Assembly (NCBI GenBank): GCA_036924285.1
Contig: JAYKYS010000012.1
Coordinates: forward strand, 11,966,001-12,030,000
Direction: 5' to 3'
Length of the DNA: 64,000 bases
DNA from: Asterella californica
Lineage: Eukaryota; Streptophyta; Marchantiopsida; Marchantiales; Aytoniaceae
The notes beneath the pieces are model-generated. The model did no database searches. It was not told the origin of the DNA and was given only the letters and a program-made list of their open reading frames with translations. The translations under genes were made by a program, and so were the position numbers. Below, in pieces: positions 11,501-24,095 of the stretch. The number at the start of each line of letters is the position of its first letter. Positions within the stretch are counted from its first letter, which is position 1.

Positions 11501-13047
11501 TGTAAATAACGAGGGTTAACCCTGATATTTTCTCTTCCCCTTCGAGGTATTTTCTCTTCCCTTTCTTTGCTTGGCACTTCGAGTGCATCTTTCCCCTTGT
11601 TCGGCTTGATGAGATCTTCCCGTAGGTCGGTCCCTGTACACTCTGGGTTCTTGGTTGCAAGAGTCGGCTTGTGAGACCCGGCTGCCCCAAAGTCCGACCA
11701 TGCAGTTTCCCGGGTGGGAACCACACTCGAGTCTGGGACGTCCTTTGCTGTCTATGTGACGCGAGGTCTGCCAAGATAAACGCTCGGCCCCATCCCGCTC
11801 CTGGTTCCAGGACACGTACGCGCCGTGCGCTCCCGCCCTCACGTTTCAATCTTGGCCCCAGGTAAGCGCTCTACGCATGGCGCTCACTGATTGCGTCTTC
11901 TTCCGCACTCAAGCGCTTGGGGTTGCGAAAGCGTCTCGCGCGCCATCACAGGCAGACAATCGCGGCACTAGAATGGGTGTATGCACCATTACAAAGAAAT
12001 GCACAGATGATCTATCCACAGTTAACAGAACCGCAACACCACACCACTGGTAGAATGCCCACTACGGTTCCTCGGGACTGATAGTCAGGAAGGTAGCACG
12101 CGTTCGAAAACGTACAAACTTTTGGACTACAAAGTTGCCGCGAGGCACGCTCGATCGGCTTAAGATTCTGAGAGGACCGAAACCGAGCACAAAGCGAAAT
12201 GCGTAGGCATCCCAAACTGGACACTACCCAAGTCGAACTCTGCTTTGTAATTGAGCAGGTAAAGGTTTCAACTTGAACATTACGGCCAATGCAGTTGAGA
12301 CAGCTGAACAGTATGGACCACATTGGAACCAGAATACGAATAAGCAAGTTGCCTGAGATCGCAAAACTATTTCTGACCAAATTTACTACACTCTTCGTCC
12401 CACAGACAGATGCAATACCTGCCTGTCTAAAGAATGCCCCGGTACGACGAATTTCTCGCATTCTAGGCCAACATTCAGCAAGCACATATGTTTGAGGGCA
12501 TTAACGCGGTGAATTCACTCGAGCAATCCTTTCTTGTACTAAGTACGAGAAAACTGAACCAACTATAAGTTACTGAGTAAATTCCTGCAACATATGACAC
12601 AGATGACAACGACATTACCATGATCCATGATTCGCACAATTTACGATAGCCAGGCAAAATCAGCCTAGAAAAAATGATCGATACTTTGAACGGTTTGCAA
12701 AGCCAACTCAGATGGTTGGGCTAAAACGCCCAACGGACGGTACAATTTCTCTCTGATATATCATTTAGCTAAATCCTTCAAATCCTGAATTCGCATGTTC
12801 TCGTCAACCGACATAATGCTTCCAAGAGAGAACTAAACGTATAAAGGAACAGAAAGGACCGGTTCTCCTATCTACGTCAAAGCAATCACCCTTTCATACA
12901 TTGCCACACTATACCAGAACCTAGTCACTCATATGTACATGGACACTCGCAGAAACGGTATGCACTACTAGCATATACTTCTTCGGCATCCCGGAGTAGC
13001 TCCCATCAGACTACCTCCGAGGGAACAGCCTCCGGTTTCTCATCCTC
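11501..13047. other. Region downstream of the cereblon gene, no further gene seen
   Basis: It contains the presumed 3' UTR of the minus-strand cereblon gene next to 13047. An open frame on the minus strand at 12012-12485 has no recognisable domain and no fitting splice partners. No other feature is supported. Confidence 0.45.
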
Positions 13048-16000
13048 TTACGAGCTACTTTCGGCGAGTTGAGATCTTCTAATTCCCCAAAATGCTTTAG
13101 GTCGCATGCCTTTCTTGACAGCTGTAAAACGCCAGCCCATGTGTTGAACTTCACACTGACTGCAGTGAGCTATCGTCCACGCATACCTGCAACATGAAAC
13201 TGTTTACTCGATTGTCCACTCTCACTGCACGGAAACTTCTCTACTGCGAACGGAACTAACCAGGCTTCTGAACCTTTCCAAGTCAACTTTCTAGGACGAA
13301 GCTGAGTCTATCTGTAGAATCAACATATCATTTACACCACTAACTCGAGTACAATATAACGAACACATACGTAAGAATATGAAAAGGCGATTTCCGAGTG
13401 GGATCACGTTATGCATACATCGACAGAGATGAGGAGTATGCTACGCAGCACGGAAAGGAGCCCAAGGTGCAAGCAACATAGGCCAGCAAAGAACAACACA
13501 AAACAGCCAATTACGCAAACATGACAATTATGGAGTTTCGTTGTTATGGTAACTATTCAGACCACCGATCTATATCAGTAATAATATCATCCCAACAAGG
13601 GACTGTGCCAAATTCTGGGACCGATGGTAAGGACGATTACGTACTCCTCAGTACGGCGGTCAGACTATAGAGTTTTCAGCCACTAACGTAAAGAAACGCC
13701 ATTCATCGAATTATGGCGTATCTACACTGCAATACTCATGTGACCTATCCTAGCAGCAGTTTCACGATGCAAAAACTTGGTAACCTGCACATGATGAAGT
13801 CAGTGATTGGGAGACAGAAAGAAGTACAGGTTCTGGACAGGTGCTTTGAAGGAACCCCAATATCACCCGTATCATGTTGTTAAGCTGGGGCTGAGAGCAT
13901 AATCTAAAGCCTCAAATAAACTCCAGAGAGTTATAGATGGAATCAACTTGTCAGTAGAGAGGTTGTCGTAGCAAAAATCGTGAGCACAGAAAAGTACGGC
14001 GTCGCTGGCATGAGTGTTGGATAAAGGGGAACAGGGACATACCCGGGGAACCAACTGTTGGCAGTCTCCGGTCGCCCCCTCAGCATGAGACCCCAAGCTC
14101 GAGATAGGGTCAGTGTCTCATGTACATAACCTTCAGGACTGACGTAAGCGTTTAGTGGTCCATCTGCTGACATAACCAGCATATTACTTCTCCTCGCTAT
14201 GACGGCCTGCACAGTACGGATATTCAATGCCAGGGAGGGTACGAAGTCTTAGAATCCTTACATACACATGATATTGATGCCTGTCGGGATCAACGGTTAC
14301 AAGAAATACGGACCGAGCAAGTTCTGCATCGGAGCTGGTCCATCGACTCCAAAAGCTGTATTTCCCTCCTTAAGCGGTGAACTACTCCATCCACCTCCAA
14401 GAGTTCTTGTCGGGTGGAATCATGCAATGGCATATTACTTGCAATGTAGAAGGACAGCATAGCTGGGCTCCGTACCATATCTTCCATTCTCGGCAAGTCC
14501 GCCATTTGCCGTAACATATCTAAGCAGAGGACAGAGACACAAACCACACTTCAGTCTCGCGTCCATAGTTACCAGTAAAAGGTTTCAAAACGAGAATGCC
14601 AGATGGTTAGAGTAGATACTAGAGCTTACCGGCAGCTCTCCGTGCCAGGTCATACGCATCATACATCCTATAAACCCAGTGAGGCCAAGTCGTTCTCTGA
14701 GCCCTGTGAAGCCATTTTCTTTCATCTGCCGCCCATGCCTTGCAAGCCCCACCCCAAGCGCCATCGAGCTTAGATTTCTTGCTACCCTGGGCAGCTCCAT
14801 TATCAGTTAGTGATGTCTCTCCTTGATCCACTGGTTCATTGGAATTCTCCATCTCCTGAGCTCTTGGTGGAGTCCTGTCCCTTCCCCTAGGCTCCCTGTC
14901 TTGCTGTATACGAACAGTCCTTCTCCTGTTCCTGTCATCTCTCCGAAACCGCCACCACCATCTCAACCTTTCTTCCTCCTCACTGCTCTCTTCTTCTCCC
15001 GCGCCGCGATCTCCAACTGTATGCCACAGATAATGGTCACCACGGAGCTGACCAAATGGGAACCCTCGATCTTCTCGACCAGAATCAGAATCATCCTCAT
15101 CGAAGTAATCGCCATCACTACTGACTTGCTGCACAGTCTCCTCTTCACTTCCTTCTTGGGTATCCACCGTTGATCGTGGTACTCTTCCGCTTAGCATGTG
15201 CGGAACTGAAGCCAACGTTCCAAAAGCATCTCGTGGTATATGCAATGGTGTATCTTCCTCAATAATTTGAACCTGAGCACAAGGCTGGAATCACAACTAC
15301 AAACATATTAACCCATTACCTAACAACAGCAAAGGGCGAAGCATTCACTACATACTCTACTGCAGTGTAACACGAAGGTCCAAATCCTGCGCCCCTTTCG
15401 CTAGTTTCCAACTTCTACCGACTTCTGAAACAGCATTCTAGATACCATTCCCCGGGATACACCGCCACTGAAGCGTGTTCGTTGTTACTGAAAACCGAAG
15501 TTCTGCTTGGAGTCGAGTTAAATTGTAGAGAAAGAAAAGAAGGCAGTCATCCTGTGTCAGGAGCTTGCACAGCAAACAAGGAATGAAATTACAACTAAGA
15601 GCAAGGCATATATGTTTCTTACAGCACCATCCGCTTCTGTCCATGCCTTACGTATACGAAAACGCTGACGACCACGTGTTACGACATTCATAGATCCATC
15701 ACTGAGGCGGCGCAACTGCCGTATCTGTAAAATCCAAGTAAAACAATAGATCAGCTTCAATCCCCGCCACGAAACAGCTGTAAATCGTACTCAAAACGCG
15801 ATACAGACAAGGACACCGCTATATACGGCATATTAGAGAAAACTATAAGCAAATTGTCTAATTCCATCCTCTTCTGAATGCATTGTCAAAATGTTTTACA
15901 GCCCTACCAGTTTCAAAGCTCGAGCTAAGTCTGAATATTAAGTTCCCTGAAGGGATATTTCGTGCTGATTAGGGTTTGCCAGACTCCTAAAACATCGTTT

Positions 16001-18701
16001 AGAAGTACGCATTTGAGGTTTAACTTCAGGGGTATACGCAGAAATGGATTAGAACTGCCGAACAAAGATGGTGTGAAACAATGTCACTACGTGCTAGGTG
16101 TGTGAAACTTGCTCCAGCACACTGAGTATATAAGATGAGACTTTCTTCTCAGGTAGTTTAGCGTGCACGTTCGCTTAGTCGGTAGACAAATAATCATCGA
16201 GTAATAACTGAAGAAAGCTTCCTAAGACGGACCTCTGCTGTGGTCCCCACAGATGCCATGTGAACACCACTTCCTCGCATCCTGGCTCTAACATGGATCT
16301 GTCTTACACATATTCGTCCAAAGTTTAGAGTACCACTGCTAGGAAAAGCGGTGAAGCAATACTTGATACCCAGCTGCAAAGTGTAACATAGCTTCTCAAC
16401 TATATGCCAAGACGTAGACGCTATTGCTTATCAACAGGTAGCTAAATGTCTAAATTCCGAAACCAACTTCCTGCACCTTTGCAGACTACGACGCCCTAGA
16501 ACCTCGAAAATGAATATATCGCAATAATCGCAATAAATCGCAAGCCACTAAGCCAAGAATGTTAGACTGAAACACGTACGTACACATAAACTGAACTTAC
16601 CACGCCAAGAGTGCACGGGGCATCAGTCTGCCGCATAGCACGCTCCACAGCTGCCTTGAAGCGAGGCTGCAGGACCCTTAAAGGTAGAGTATCTTCTGGA
16701 AAGAGTACAATTCCTGGCCGGAGATACATGGTGACCGCAACAAGAAACGGGGCTCATTTAGAAACAGATGACCTGGCTCTACATACGGAGTACAGAAACC
16801 GGCACCTTTCTGTGTCTTCTACGATCTCCAAATATAAGCTAACTCCCACTACTTACTATCAGATCTAATGATTTTCCCGAGCAACATTACTATAGTATGG
16901 TTAGATATGTTCCGATTATGGCCCAACTTCCCTTACTATCAGATCTAAAATATGACTTTTCTGAGGGACAATGCTACGAAGAAACGGATTTCTTTTCGAC
17001 TGAACAATGGGAACAATTTTCTACGCAACTCTAGAGGGTTAGCCGAGAGCAGGTGTAACAATCCATCCCCAAATATGTTACAGAAACAAAATCCCACTGT
17101 GCACACCACTCATACCCAAACATGGTCCCGTACGACATCCATGCACCCGAGAACACATGTGAACGTTCTAGAATCCATATGCTAATCGAAAGGTGTCCAT
17201 GCTGTCCGGGCTGAATGCCAAATCATGGGCTTAGATACAGAGTACGCAGATGGTAAGCCCATTTTGGAAAGGCCACGTATGAACCGCTGAGAACAACAGA
17301 TGAGTCAACACAACGATACATAAGACCAAGTAACAATCATGTGATTTCCAAACGATCTCCGAGACGTAGTCAAGGACTGTAGATGAAACACCTTCGAGAT
17401 AGAACATCGGCAAGGTCAAAAGCGCTCCGCCACTCAAAAAGGATCTGTTCTGAGAAACATCATCCACCTCTGCACAATCACACAAGACTATAACAAGTGA
17501 GAAGAATTCTCTTGAAAGGAAACGAAGACAGAACTAACATATAACATTTTACGTTCGCCTGCAAAAGGATCTAACTAATGTATTTACTCGTTTGAACCAG
17601 AGCTATTACAACGAAAACTAATATTCGGTGAGCTTCAGCTTTCTGAAACTACAATATTTGTAGATAGCTCACCTCCTAGGTACGTATGTAGAGAAGCCAG
17701 GGAAGTGTCGAAGGTAAATCCACCACGGGCTCCAGCTCCCCCATCCCCGCGCCCATCTAAGCTGCACAAAAGTTTTGAAACCAGGAGCATGATCGGTATA
17801 TAATGCGAATAGAAACAGCCGCCCATTTGACTCGATAATCTCACTCTCCGCCTCCCCAAGAACAAGGAATTTCCCGCCTGGCTTTGACAAGCACATTCGT
17901 TCTAGTAACTTCAAATCTATTTCAGAGTACAACTTGTCGATGTGAGGTTTTAAAGAGTTGGCTTCTACTTCCAACTTGCTAAATGAAAGCGGATGCTGTT
18001 CTTACAATAAGTCCTTTCTCGTCACTGTTGACGATCCGAATAATCTCAAGCATTAAGGAGCTCCAAATAGACTAGAGAAAAAGTAAACGTTATCACTGTT
18101 ATTAAATTTTCTCCAGAACAAGCAAAAGGTCCAAAACCCACTGAACCCTTGGAGTAAAATTCCAACATGCAGAGCTTGCCTGTGGCTCTATCTCCTAGAA
18201 TACCGTGTTGTGTAGCCACTTGAACATGAAAACACGAATGAAATTTCCACTGAAATCTGTATGGACAAGGCCTTCGACGACCCAATTTCGACTCGAAACA
18301 ACGATCCAACTTATGAGAGGAACAAAGCAGATCCGAAACCGCAACACCGGAGCCAAACTGCTATGGAACTCACACCTAGAATCATCATCGCTCTGCAGAT
18401 TATCCGCGTCAGAATCCACCTCTTCGACTTCAAGTTGCTCCAGGTCCAGCTCTCGAATCCTTTGCATGTGCATACGCTCAGCACCTTCCGCTCTGCGCAT
18501 TTCTCCTTCTCCCCTTCCTTCCCCATCCATTCCTGCTCCCCTGGCCTCTACTTCCTCCATGACCCATTCCTCCTCCAACACTTCACCACCACTTCTTGCA
18601 TCTGTGCCATTCCCGTTCCCTGCCACCAATTCGGCTCGTCCGACACCTTGAACCCTTTCCTGATCCGCGGTAGCAGACTCTGCTACTTCGCTCTCGTTCA
18701 T
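13048..18701 (-). CDS. CRBN: Cereblon homologue (LON and CULT domains), CUL4-DDB1 substrate receptor, ten exons
   Basis: Exons by descending coordinate: 18701-18376, 17761-17673, 17469-17392, 16713-16601, 16298-16233, 15724-15623, 15272-14630, 14519-14314, 14206-14043, 13186-13048. The joined length is 1926 nt (641 residues plus TAA), every junction is GT..AG, and phases agree. An N-terminal [15 protein letters not shown] motif leads to a LON domain at about 118-275 ([40 protein letters not shown]). An acidic, disordered insert precedes [19 protein letters not shown]. The C-terminal CULT domain has zinc cysteines C537/C540 and C604/C607 and the cage Trp residues W593, W599 and W614. Cereblon homologues are known to dock substrates on CUL4-DDB1 ubiquitin ligase, and this copy looks functional. 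Odd points: Ser564 and Glu566 where human has Asn351 and His353, and one extra residue before W614. An in-frame ATG at 18827 would add 42 residues. Confidence 0.93.
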
Positions 18702-19280
18702 CGTCCCGTCCCGTCCCTTCCCCGCCCTCTCAATTACAAATCGCTTTGTTTCTTTGCGCTGAAGATCGTCACATTCGTGCGGTCGGTTCTGGCGATGGTG
18801 CGCAACTCGCCTGTCGTCGCGCTTCATTTGTCGTTTTAGGCGCTTATAATCGTCGTTTGTTGGGCTCTCTCTCTCTCTCGCTCGCTCGCTCCTTCCTTCT
18901 CTCCGTTTCTTCTCGCTATTCTAGCCTCAAGGAAAGGAAACGGACGGAGCTGCAGAGAATTTTGAAGGCGCCACTAAATTCCGTCAAGCCAGATCGCCGT
19001 GTAATTCTGCGGACTGTGACTGGGCAGTCCAGCTTGTACATGTACTGTGCCTGTCAGTCAGAAATGGGATCAAACAAGGGAGTACTGCATTGTCCATTTT
19101 CTCCGATGACGTAGCTCATCCTGCCTTGTTTATCCCTGGCTACAGCTTTGTCGGAAGTCCAAAACTTCTGTGGTGCTTGCGTGGCACTCATCCACGTGGC
19201 TTTGGCCTACTGTCACCTTCGTTCTCCCTAGCAAATTCCCATCAAGCACTTCCCGCTCAGTCAAGTTATAAATATAATTA
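18702..19280 (-). promoter_or_regulatory. Presumed 5' UTR and promoter of the cereblon gene
   Basis: Upstream of the chosen start codon. It contains a CT/TCGC microsatellite-like run (18865-18905, GA-rich on the gene strand), common in plant leaders and core promoters. An upstream in-frame ATG at 18827 makes the exact start uncertain. No TATA box is clear. Confidence 0.4.
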
Positions 19281-19712
19281 GAATATGGCCATTACCAAAA
19301 GTGATGTTTACCGTGAATCCGAGTATACAACTAAAGTATGCAAACAAATATAACATATTTATTTTGTATATATAGAAGAAGAAAGGTGCCGGTGAAAACT
19401 TTTGAAAATGGTTTGCTGTGCTTTTCTATAAGAAAATAATCATTTTTCCCAGAGAGATTGTACGCATGCTAGATCAACTTCAAGGAATTGTTGTTGGCTA
19501 TGTATTACTGTGATATTTATTATAATAAAGACTAAATAAATCTGAAAACTTGGAATTTCTTCTTAATACTAATTATTATCTGACCCTGAAAACGTAGCAC
19601 GTGAAACGCGATTCCAAAACTATAAAGGCGGTCCCTTGACGACTCATGGAACGGAGAAAATCAGATTTTCAATTTACTCATAGAACGGATGCATGCGGCC
19701 CGCTTCCATTTC

Positions 19713-19744
<32 letters not shown>

Positions 19745-20329
19745 CGCAGGCTCCCCAAAACTAATACTTATCTCATAATACGAACTACTGTGATACTTTT
19801 CTTCCAAATCAACATGCAACAAGCTCTGAAGTTCCACGTAACTGTATGCATTGTACTGTAACTGATTGCGTAACCAAGTGGATGGAGACATATGCATGAA
19901 CTTCTTGGGAACTCTTGTCCGCTTGTTGTACATAAGTGTCAAGTGGAAATTCTGTATTTAACTTAAAACGATCAAAATATTAAATCTTGTCCGCTTGTGG
20001 TACATAAGTGTTAAGTGGAAATTTTATATTAAATTTAAAAAATCAAAATATCTATATTAAATGTTAGGCAAAACCAAGGACGTGAAGAAAAACCCCGTAT
20101 AACCTATAAAGGGAAGGGAAAGCAGACGCAGTTTTTGACAGTATAATTGCAAAAGATTACAAGGAAAGAACCAGGTAATTAACGAGGAATTTAATTCATT
20201 GTCTAACCTTTCTCAATAAAAAAAGTTAAGTAATAAATTATATTAAATGGTGGAGGTGAAAATATGCAGAAAGTCTGGCTTTGAGATAATAACCAAGTGG
20301 GCAGACAAATATGTTGGCATACCGTCAAG
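19281..20329. repeat. AT-rich repeat region with microsatellite and a duplicated 70-bp segment
   Basis: An (AT)n run lies at 19715-19744. A segment of about 70 bp (CTTGTCCGCTTGTTGTACAT followed by AAGTGTCAAGTGGAAATT) at 19915-19980 is repeated at 19986-20055. A copy of the AT-rich hairpin motif sits at 20189-20240 (ATTGTCTAACC...GTTAAGTAATAAATT). No gene is supported. Confidence 0.65.
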
Positions 20330-20895
20330 AGGTGAGAGTTACAAGAAGCATATATCGCCTGCAGTTTTCTGACACTTGTGAGGAGGGAAGTGCAAAGATC
20401 ATCCAGAGCTTTCAGATTTTTATCAGCAAAACAAAAGCTACGCTTGCAATGAAATTATGACATTATGCGTTAGCGACTTATCTGAATCTGAACTGTTTTT
20501 CTTCTACATCTCACAGCGACTCCCTCCGTCTCTTTCACCTTTTAAACATCTTCTAATACACTAAATACACTAAAATGACAAAAAATCTCCTTTCACTCCA
20601 AAACTATTGTTTTGCTTGTGAGAGTTACAAGAAGTACAAGAAGTATATCTTGTCCGCAGCTGTGTGACACAAGTTTTCACCTATAACTCTAAAGCTACTG
20701 TTTTGCTGGTGAGAGTTACAAGAATTATATCTCGCCCGCAGCTGTCTAATACTTGCGAAGAGAGAAGTGAAAGTACAAGAAGTATATCTCGTCCGCAGCT
20801 GTCTGACACTTGCGAAGAGAGAAGTGAAAGTACAAGAAGTATATCTCGTCCGCAGCTTTCTGACACTTGCGAAGAGAGAAGTGAAAGCTGGAGCT
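20330..20895. repeat. Tandem repeat, 57-bp unit plus diverged outer copies
   Basis: A 57-bp unit (GTACAAGAAGTATATCTCGT, then CCGCAGCTGTCTGACACTTG, then CGAAGAGAGAAGTGAAA) is repeated nearly perfectly from about 20720 to 20890. Older copies lie at about 20330-20395 and 20615-20700. Because 57 is a multiple of three, one frame (20664-21083, plus) stays open and encodes a 19-residue repeat containing SISRPQLSDTCEERSE. Outside the repeats there is no recognisable domain. I treat it as a minisatellite with an incidental open frame. Confidence 0.8.
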
Positions 20896-21229
20896 TTCCG
20901 GTTTCAATCAGCAAAATGAAAACAAGTTTTCACGTTATCACTTTCAAACTGCTGTTTTGCTGCTTAGTTTTATTCTTTTCCATTTTGGAGATAGGATTTA
21001 TAGAGTTCCAGATTGCATACAATATATCACCTCTCCTAGTTGGAGCGTTGCTTGTGACCAACAAAGTAATACTTGGAGTGTGAGTGTGAACTCAAACTCT
21101 GCTGTTTTGGGGCTTTTGTTGTTTCTTCTTGTTCATCTTGAATATATTATATAAAGAGTTCTTTGTATGTTATTCTCGATAGATTCGGTACTCGTATTCA
21201 TCTGAAGCATGCATAGTCACCTTCTTAGT

Positions 21230-22620
21230 TATGGTGAGGCTGCTTATTTATTCACCTCTTCCATCTGAAGATGAAAGAGGGCTGCAACCTTAATTTATTG
21301 TCTAACACTTCCGACGGGAAGGGTTAGGTAATAAATTAATGTTTTAATTAATGTATTAATCTAGTGAAGTAGTCTCTCGCACTTGTACCCCCTGAAGCGT
21401 GAAGTCCTGCACTACACTTATGGGTTTTCAAACCACGGTTCCACGTTTCCAGGAATAATTAACATATATTATTTAAACTATTATTTTAATTTTTATTAAA
21501 CTTAACTTAAAAGATTCATATAATAGTGATAATATTTCTTGTAACATAAAAAGAATGGCTCCCGCTCCCGAAATAAAAAGCTTCACCTGAGTGTCGAGAA
21601 TGTCGCCGTCTTTCCAGTGTATGATAATTATGTTACGGCTACATTCATGGCAGCGAATCCGGTTTTTCCGTTTTTGTCTCTCCTCGCCAATGCGCGATGG
21701 GGATGCTTATTCACCTTCTTAGTATTCAGATGAAAAAAGTAGTATGCTCTGCTAATTTTATTATCTAGCCTTTCGTGACGAAAAGATTAGGTAATAAGTT
21801 GATAGTTATAAATTAATCTTAATAATATACCAGGAATCTCAGTTTTATTGTTTCGAAAGCAAGTGCTGGCGCGTTATGTTTATGATTTATGTCTGGTTCA
21901 AGCCGTAATTCCCGGGTTTTTATAATACTTATGGATAAATTAAAAGAATATTTTTATTATTTTATTTTTATATAAGAAACAGAACAAAGAAGAAGTGGGA
22001 GACGCCGTCAAGGAAAAAATCAGAATTAGCATCTGCGAATACTCACCGCACCCTACCATCAATCCATTTTCTCAACTGAACCCTCGCGGTTGATGCTTGT
22101 CTATTTCCGCAACTCCGACATTCATTTGTGATGCATATTATTCGGTAAGTGAAGACCCCTATCTATATATATATATACACTTTTTCCAAAACTCTGAAAG
22201 CACCCGTGCATGATCGCCTCCTCTATTTTTCGATAGAGGAGGTAAATATGCAGAGGGTTAATTTATTATTTAATTTCTCGATGGGAAAGACTAGGTAATG
22301 TATTATACTCACGGTAAATTAATGCATTAACAGTTTCAGGTTATCTGATTTGTATTTTTAGCAGTGTGAGAGTTTATCCATATATCCTGACCATCCTGTA
22401 TTTTCAGACATGGATTAATAGTTAATATTTATGAAATGTTTTGGTTATTTTCACCCACTTGGTATATGATTTTTGGTTAACACTTATATATTTTTCTGAT
22501 AACAGCCAGCGAGCAAAAGTTCCCAAAAGTTTATCGGGTATGCATTTCATTGCTTCCAAAGTTTAGAAGAGGAGAATATCCACATGAAGTTTAATCTATT
22601 ATCTAACTCTTTTGGCCGGT
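21230..22620. repeat. Array of diverged AT-rich units, each with a conserved hairpin motif
   Basis: The motif TAATTTATTGTCTAAC-stem-loop-GTTAGGTAATAAATTA recurs at 21291-21340, 21752-21799, 22257-22305 and as a half copy at 22590-22620. Spacing is about 460, 505 and 330 bp. In three copies a smaller hairpin lies 15-40 bp before it (for example 21254-21280 and 22216-22243). Related copies lie at 20189-20240, 45074-45125 and, inverted, 63393-63433. Sequence between motifs is poorly conserved apart from TGCAT-containing stretches. No reading frame is kept, so this is a non-coding repeat family of unknown origin. Confidence 0.65.
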
Positions 22621-23177
22621 ATCGTATCACCATCATTTTTGTACAATGTGAATGTTGTCCAAGAATACATTGGGTATATGATTGTAGAGAGATCACGTAC
22701 GAGAGAGTGAGAGACACAAACAATCACTAAAACGATATCCAAATTTCACTTTATATACACATCCGTTATGTACTGCAAAAATGATATGAGAAGATCATAA
22801 TAGTCTTTAGTCTTGACTCAAGTCTCTAACCTAGCCTCGTAATCCAATCTTGAGACAAGAACTGTAGAAGCGTAACTCGGAGCAAAGAAAGCACCTCGCT
22901 ATAGTCACCCGCTACCCTAATTTATGTATAGCAGTCACATTTGTAACAACGTTATTGCATCGCCGTCGCTCATTATATCACTAGCTCAAATGGTTAGATC
23001 ACTTTAACCAAATGAAGATCGAGAGTGCTGCACACGTAGCTAGCAATACACGAATCACAATTTTATCTAAACCCGAACTCGCAGTGCCTCCACTGCTCAC
23101 TATATCATTAGCCCAAATGATCAAATCATTCTAATCCAAATGAAGATCGAGAATGTAGTCCACCTCGTTCAACATGT
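22621..23177. repeat. Flank of the C 3' LTR with a diverged 60-bp duplication
   Basis: The segments around 22969-23023 and 23095-23155 are diverged copies of one another (CTCATTATATCACTAGCTCA ... CCAAATGAAGATCGAGA). The second abuts the LTR end. No gene is supported. It may be old flanking sequence or an older element. Confidence 0.55.
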
Positions 23178-24095
23178 TGTCACGATGAGAGTCTTTCTTG
23201 GGGAGGACGGACGTCTAAGATCGATCAAAAGAGAAAAACAGACTGCTGCCAACGATCATAACTCGAATGTGATATCTTGTGTCCCACCAAGTACAATCAG
23301 ACATCCAAATTTGTGCAAAATAGCTTTCAAGACTCAAGAAACTTTATTCTTGTCTCAAATTTCATCACCAAGGTCATCAATGATCCAAAATCTTCTCCTT
23401 TCTCTCCTGCGTGCGTCTCCTTTTTTCTCAGTTCAGTTGTCTCTAATGTCCCGAGAACTGCCACCGCACATAAATTTATCTAAAACTCAAGCCCCCTAGC
23501 TAAGCTGGAATCTTTATGTCCTTATACGCACATTCACTTATCAAGCAGCTCCCTTGTTAAGCTAACCCCTAGCTACGCTAGCGTATTGTTAAATAAAAAT
23601 TTCTCAACCCTCGATCCCATCTTGATGCAACTTAGATTATGAGCCAAGCCACAATTTTAGAGCCTAGGCCACAACTACAAGACCACCCCACATGGCTTAC
23701 AATCTCTTCATAGATGTATCAAATGTCTTCCAACTCATAATCTCGGTTGCATGTGGAAGCTTAAGCCAATGAGCCCACGTTTAAGGAGGATATCAGTCCC
23801 CTGCACGTAGTCACACATCCAACATAAGCTCTCATCCAAGAGGTCAACACGATGAGATAGGAAACATGAGCCAAGAGGATTTGGTCCAAGGACGTCTTCT
23901 TCCCAGGTGGGCGCCCTTTTCATTGAGATGGCTCATGTTTTCGTTTAATACAATAAAGAAACTTGTACATATACTTATATAAATCGCTTTTATCTCTTTT
24001 GCTAGCTTTTCGTGTGCTCTTCCACTATACACCTCTGTTTCTAGTGTCGAAAAAAAACTATACTACTCAAGAACATCTACGCGATGATTTCATCA
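23178..24095 (-). repeat. Family C 3' LTR
   Basis: The reverse complement aligns over its length with 50775-51669, for example the shared TAGTGTATAGTGGAAG-like start region, CCTCCTTAAACGTGGGCTC, GGGTTGAGAAATTTTTATTT and CGTCCTCCCCAAGAAA near the end. The outer end (TGTCACGATGAGAG at 23178 on the plus strand) is clear. The inner end is approximate because similarity fades between 24048 and 24095. It is the 3' LTR of the minus-strand C element whose remains run up to 29041. Divergence from the other LTR is substantial, so C is older than A. Confidence 0.75.

Noticed and set aside
12012..12485. Minus-strand frame of 157 codons downstream of cereblon
   Set aside because: No domain, and the cereblon gene already ends with a good stop at 13048; more likely 3' UTR or intergenic.
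14823..15173. Plus-strand frame of 116 codons
   Set aside because: It is antisense to cereblon exon 7 and has no domain.
17669..17974. Minus-strand frame beginning [18 protein letters not shown]
   Set aside because: It overlaps cereblon intron 1 and exon 2 in another frame; the spliced model with agreeing phases and conserved protein is preferred.
20720..20890. CRISPR-like regular repeats
   Set aside because: The repeats are contiguous with no unique spacers, and the context is a plant nuclear genome; this is a minisatellite.
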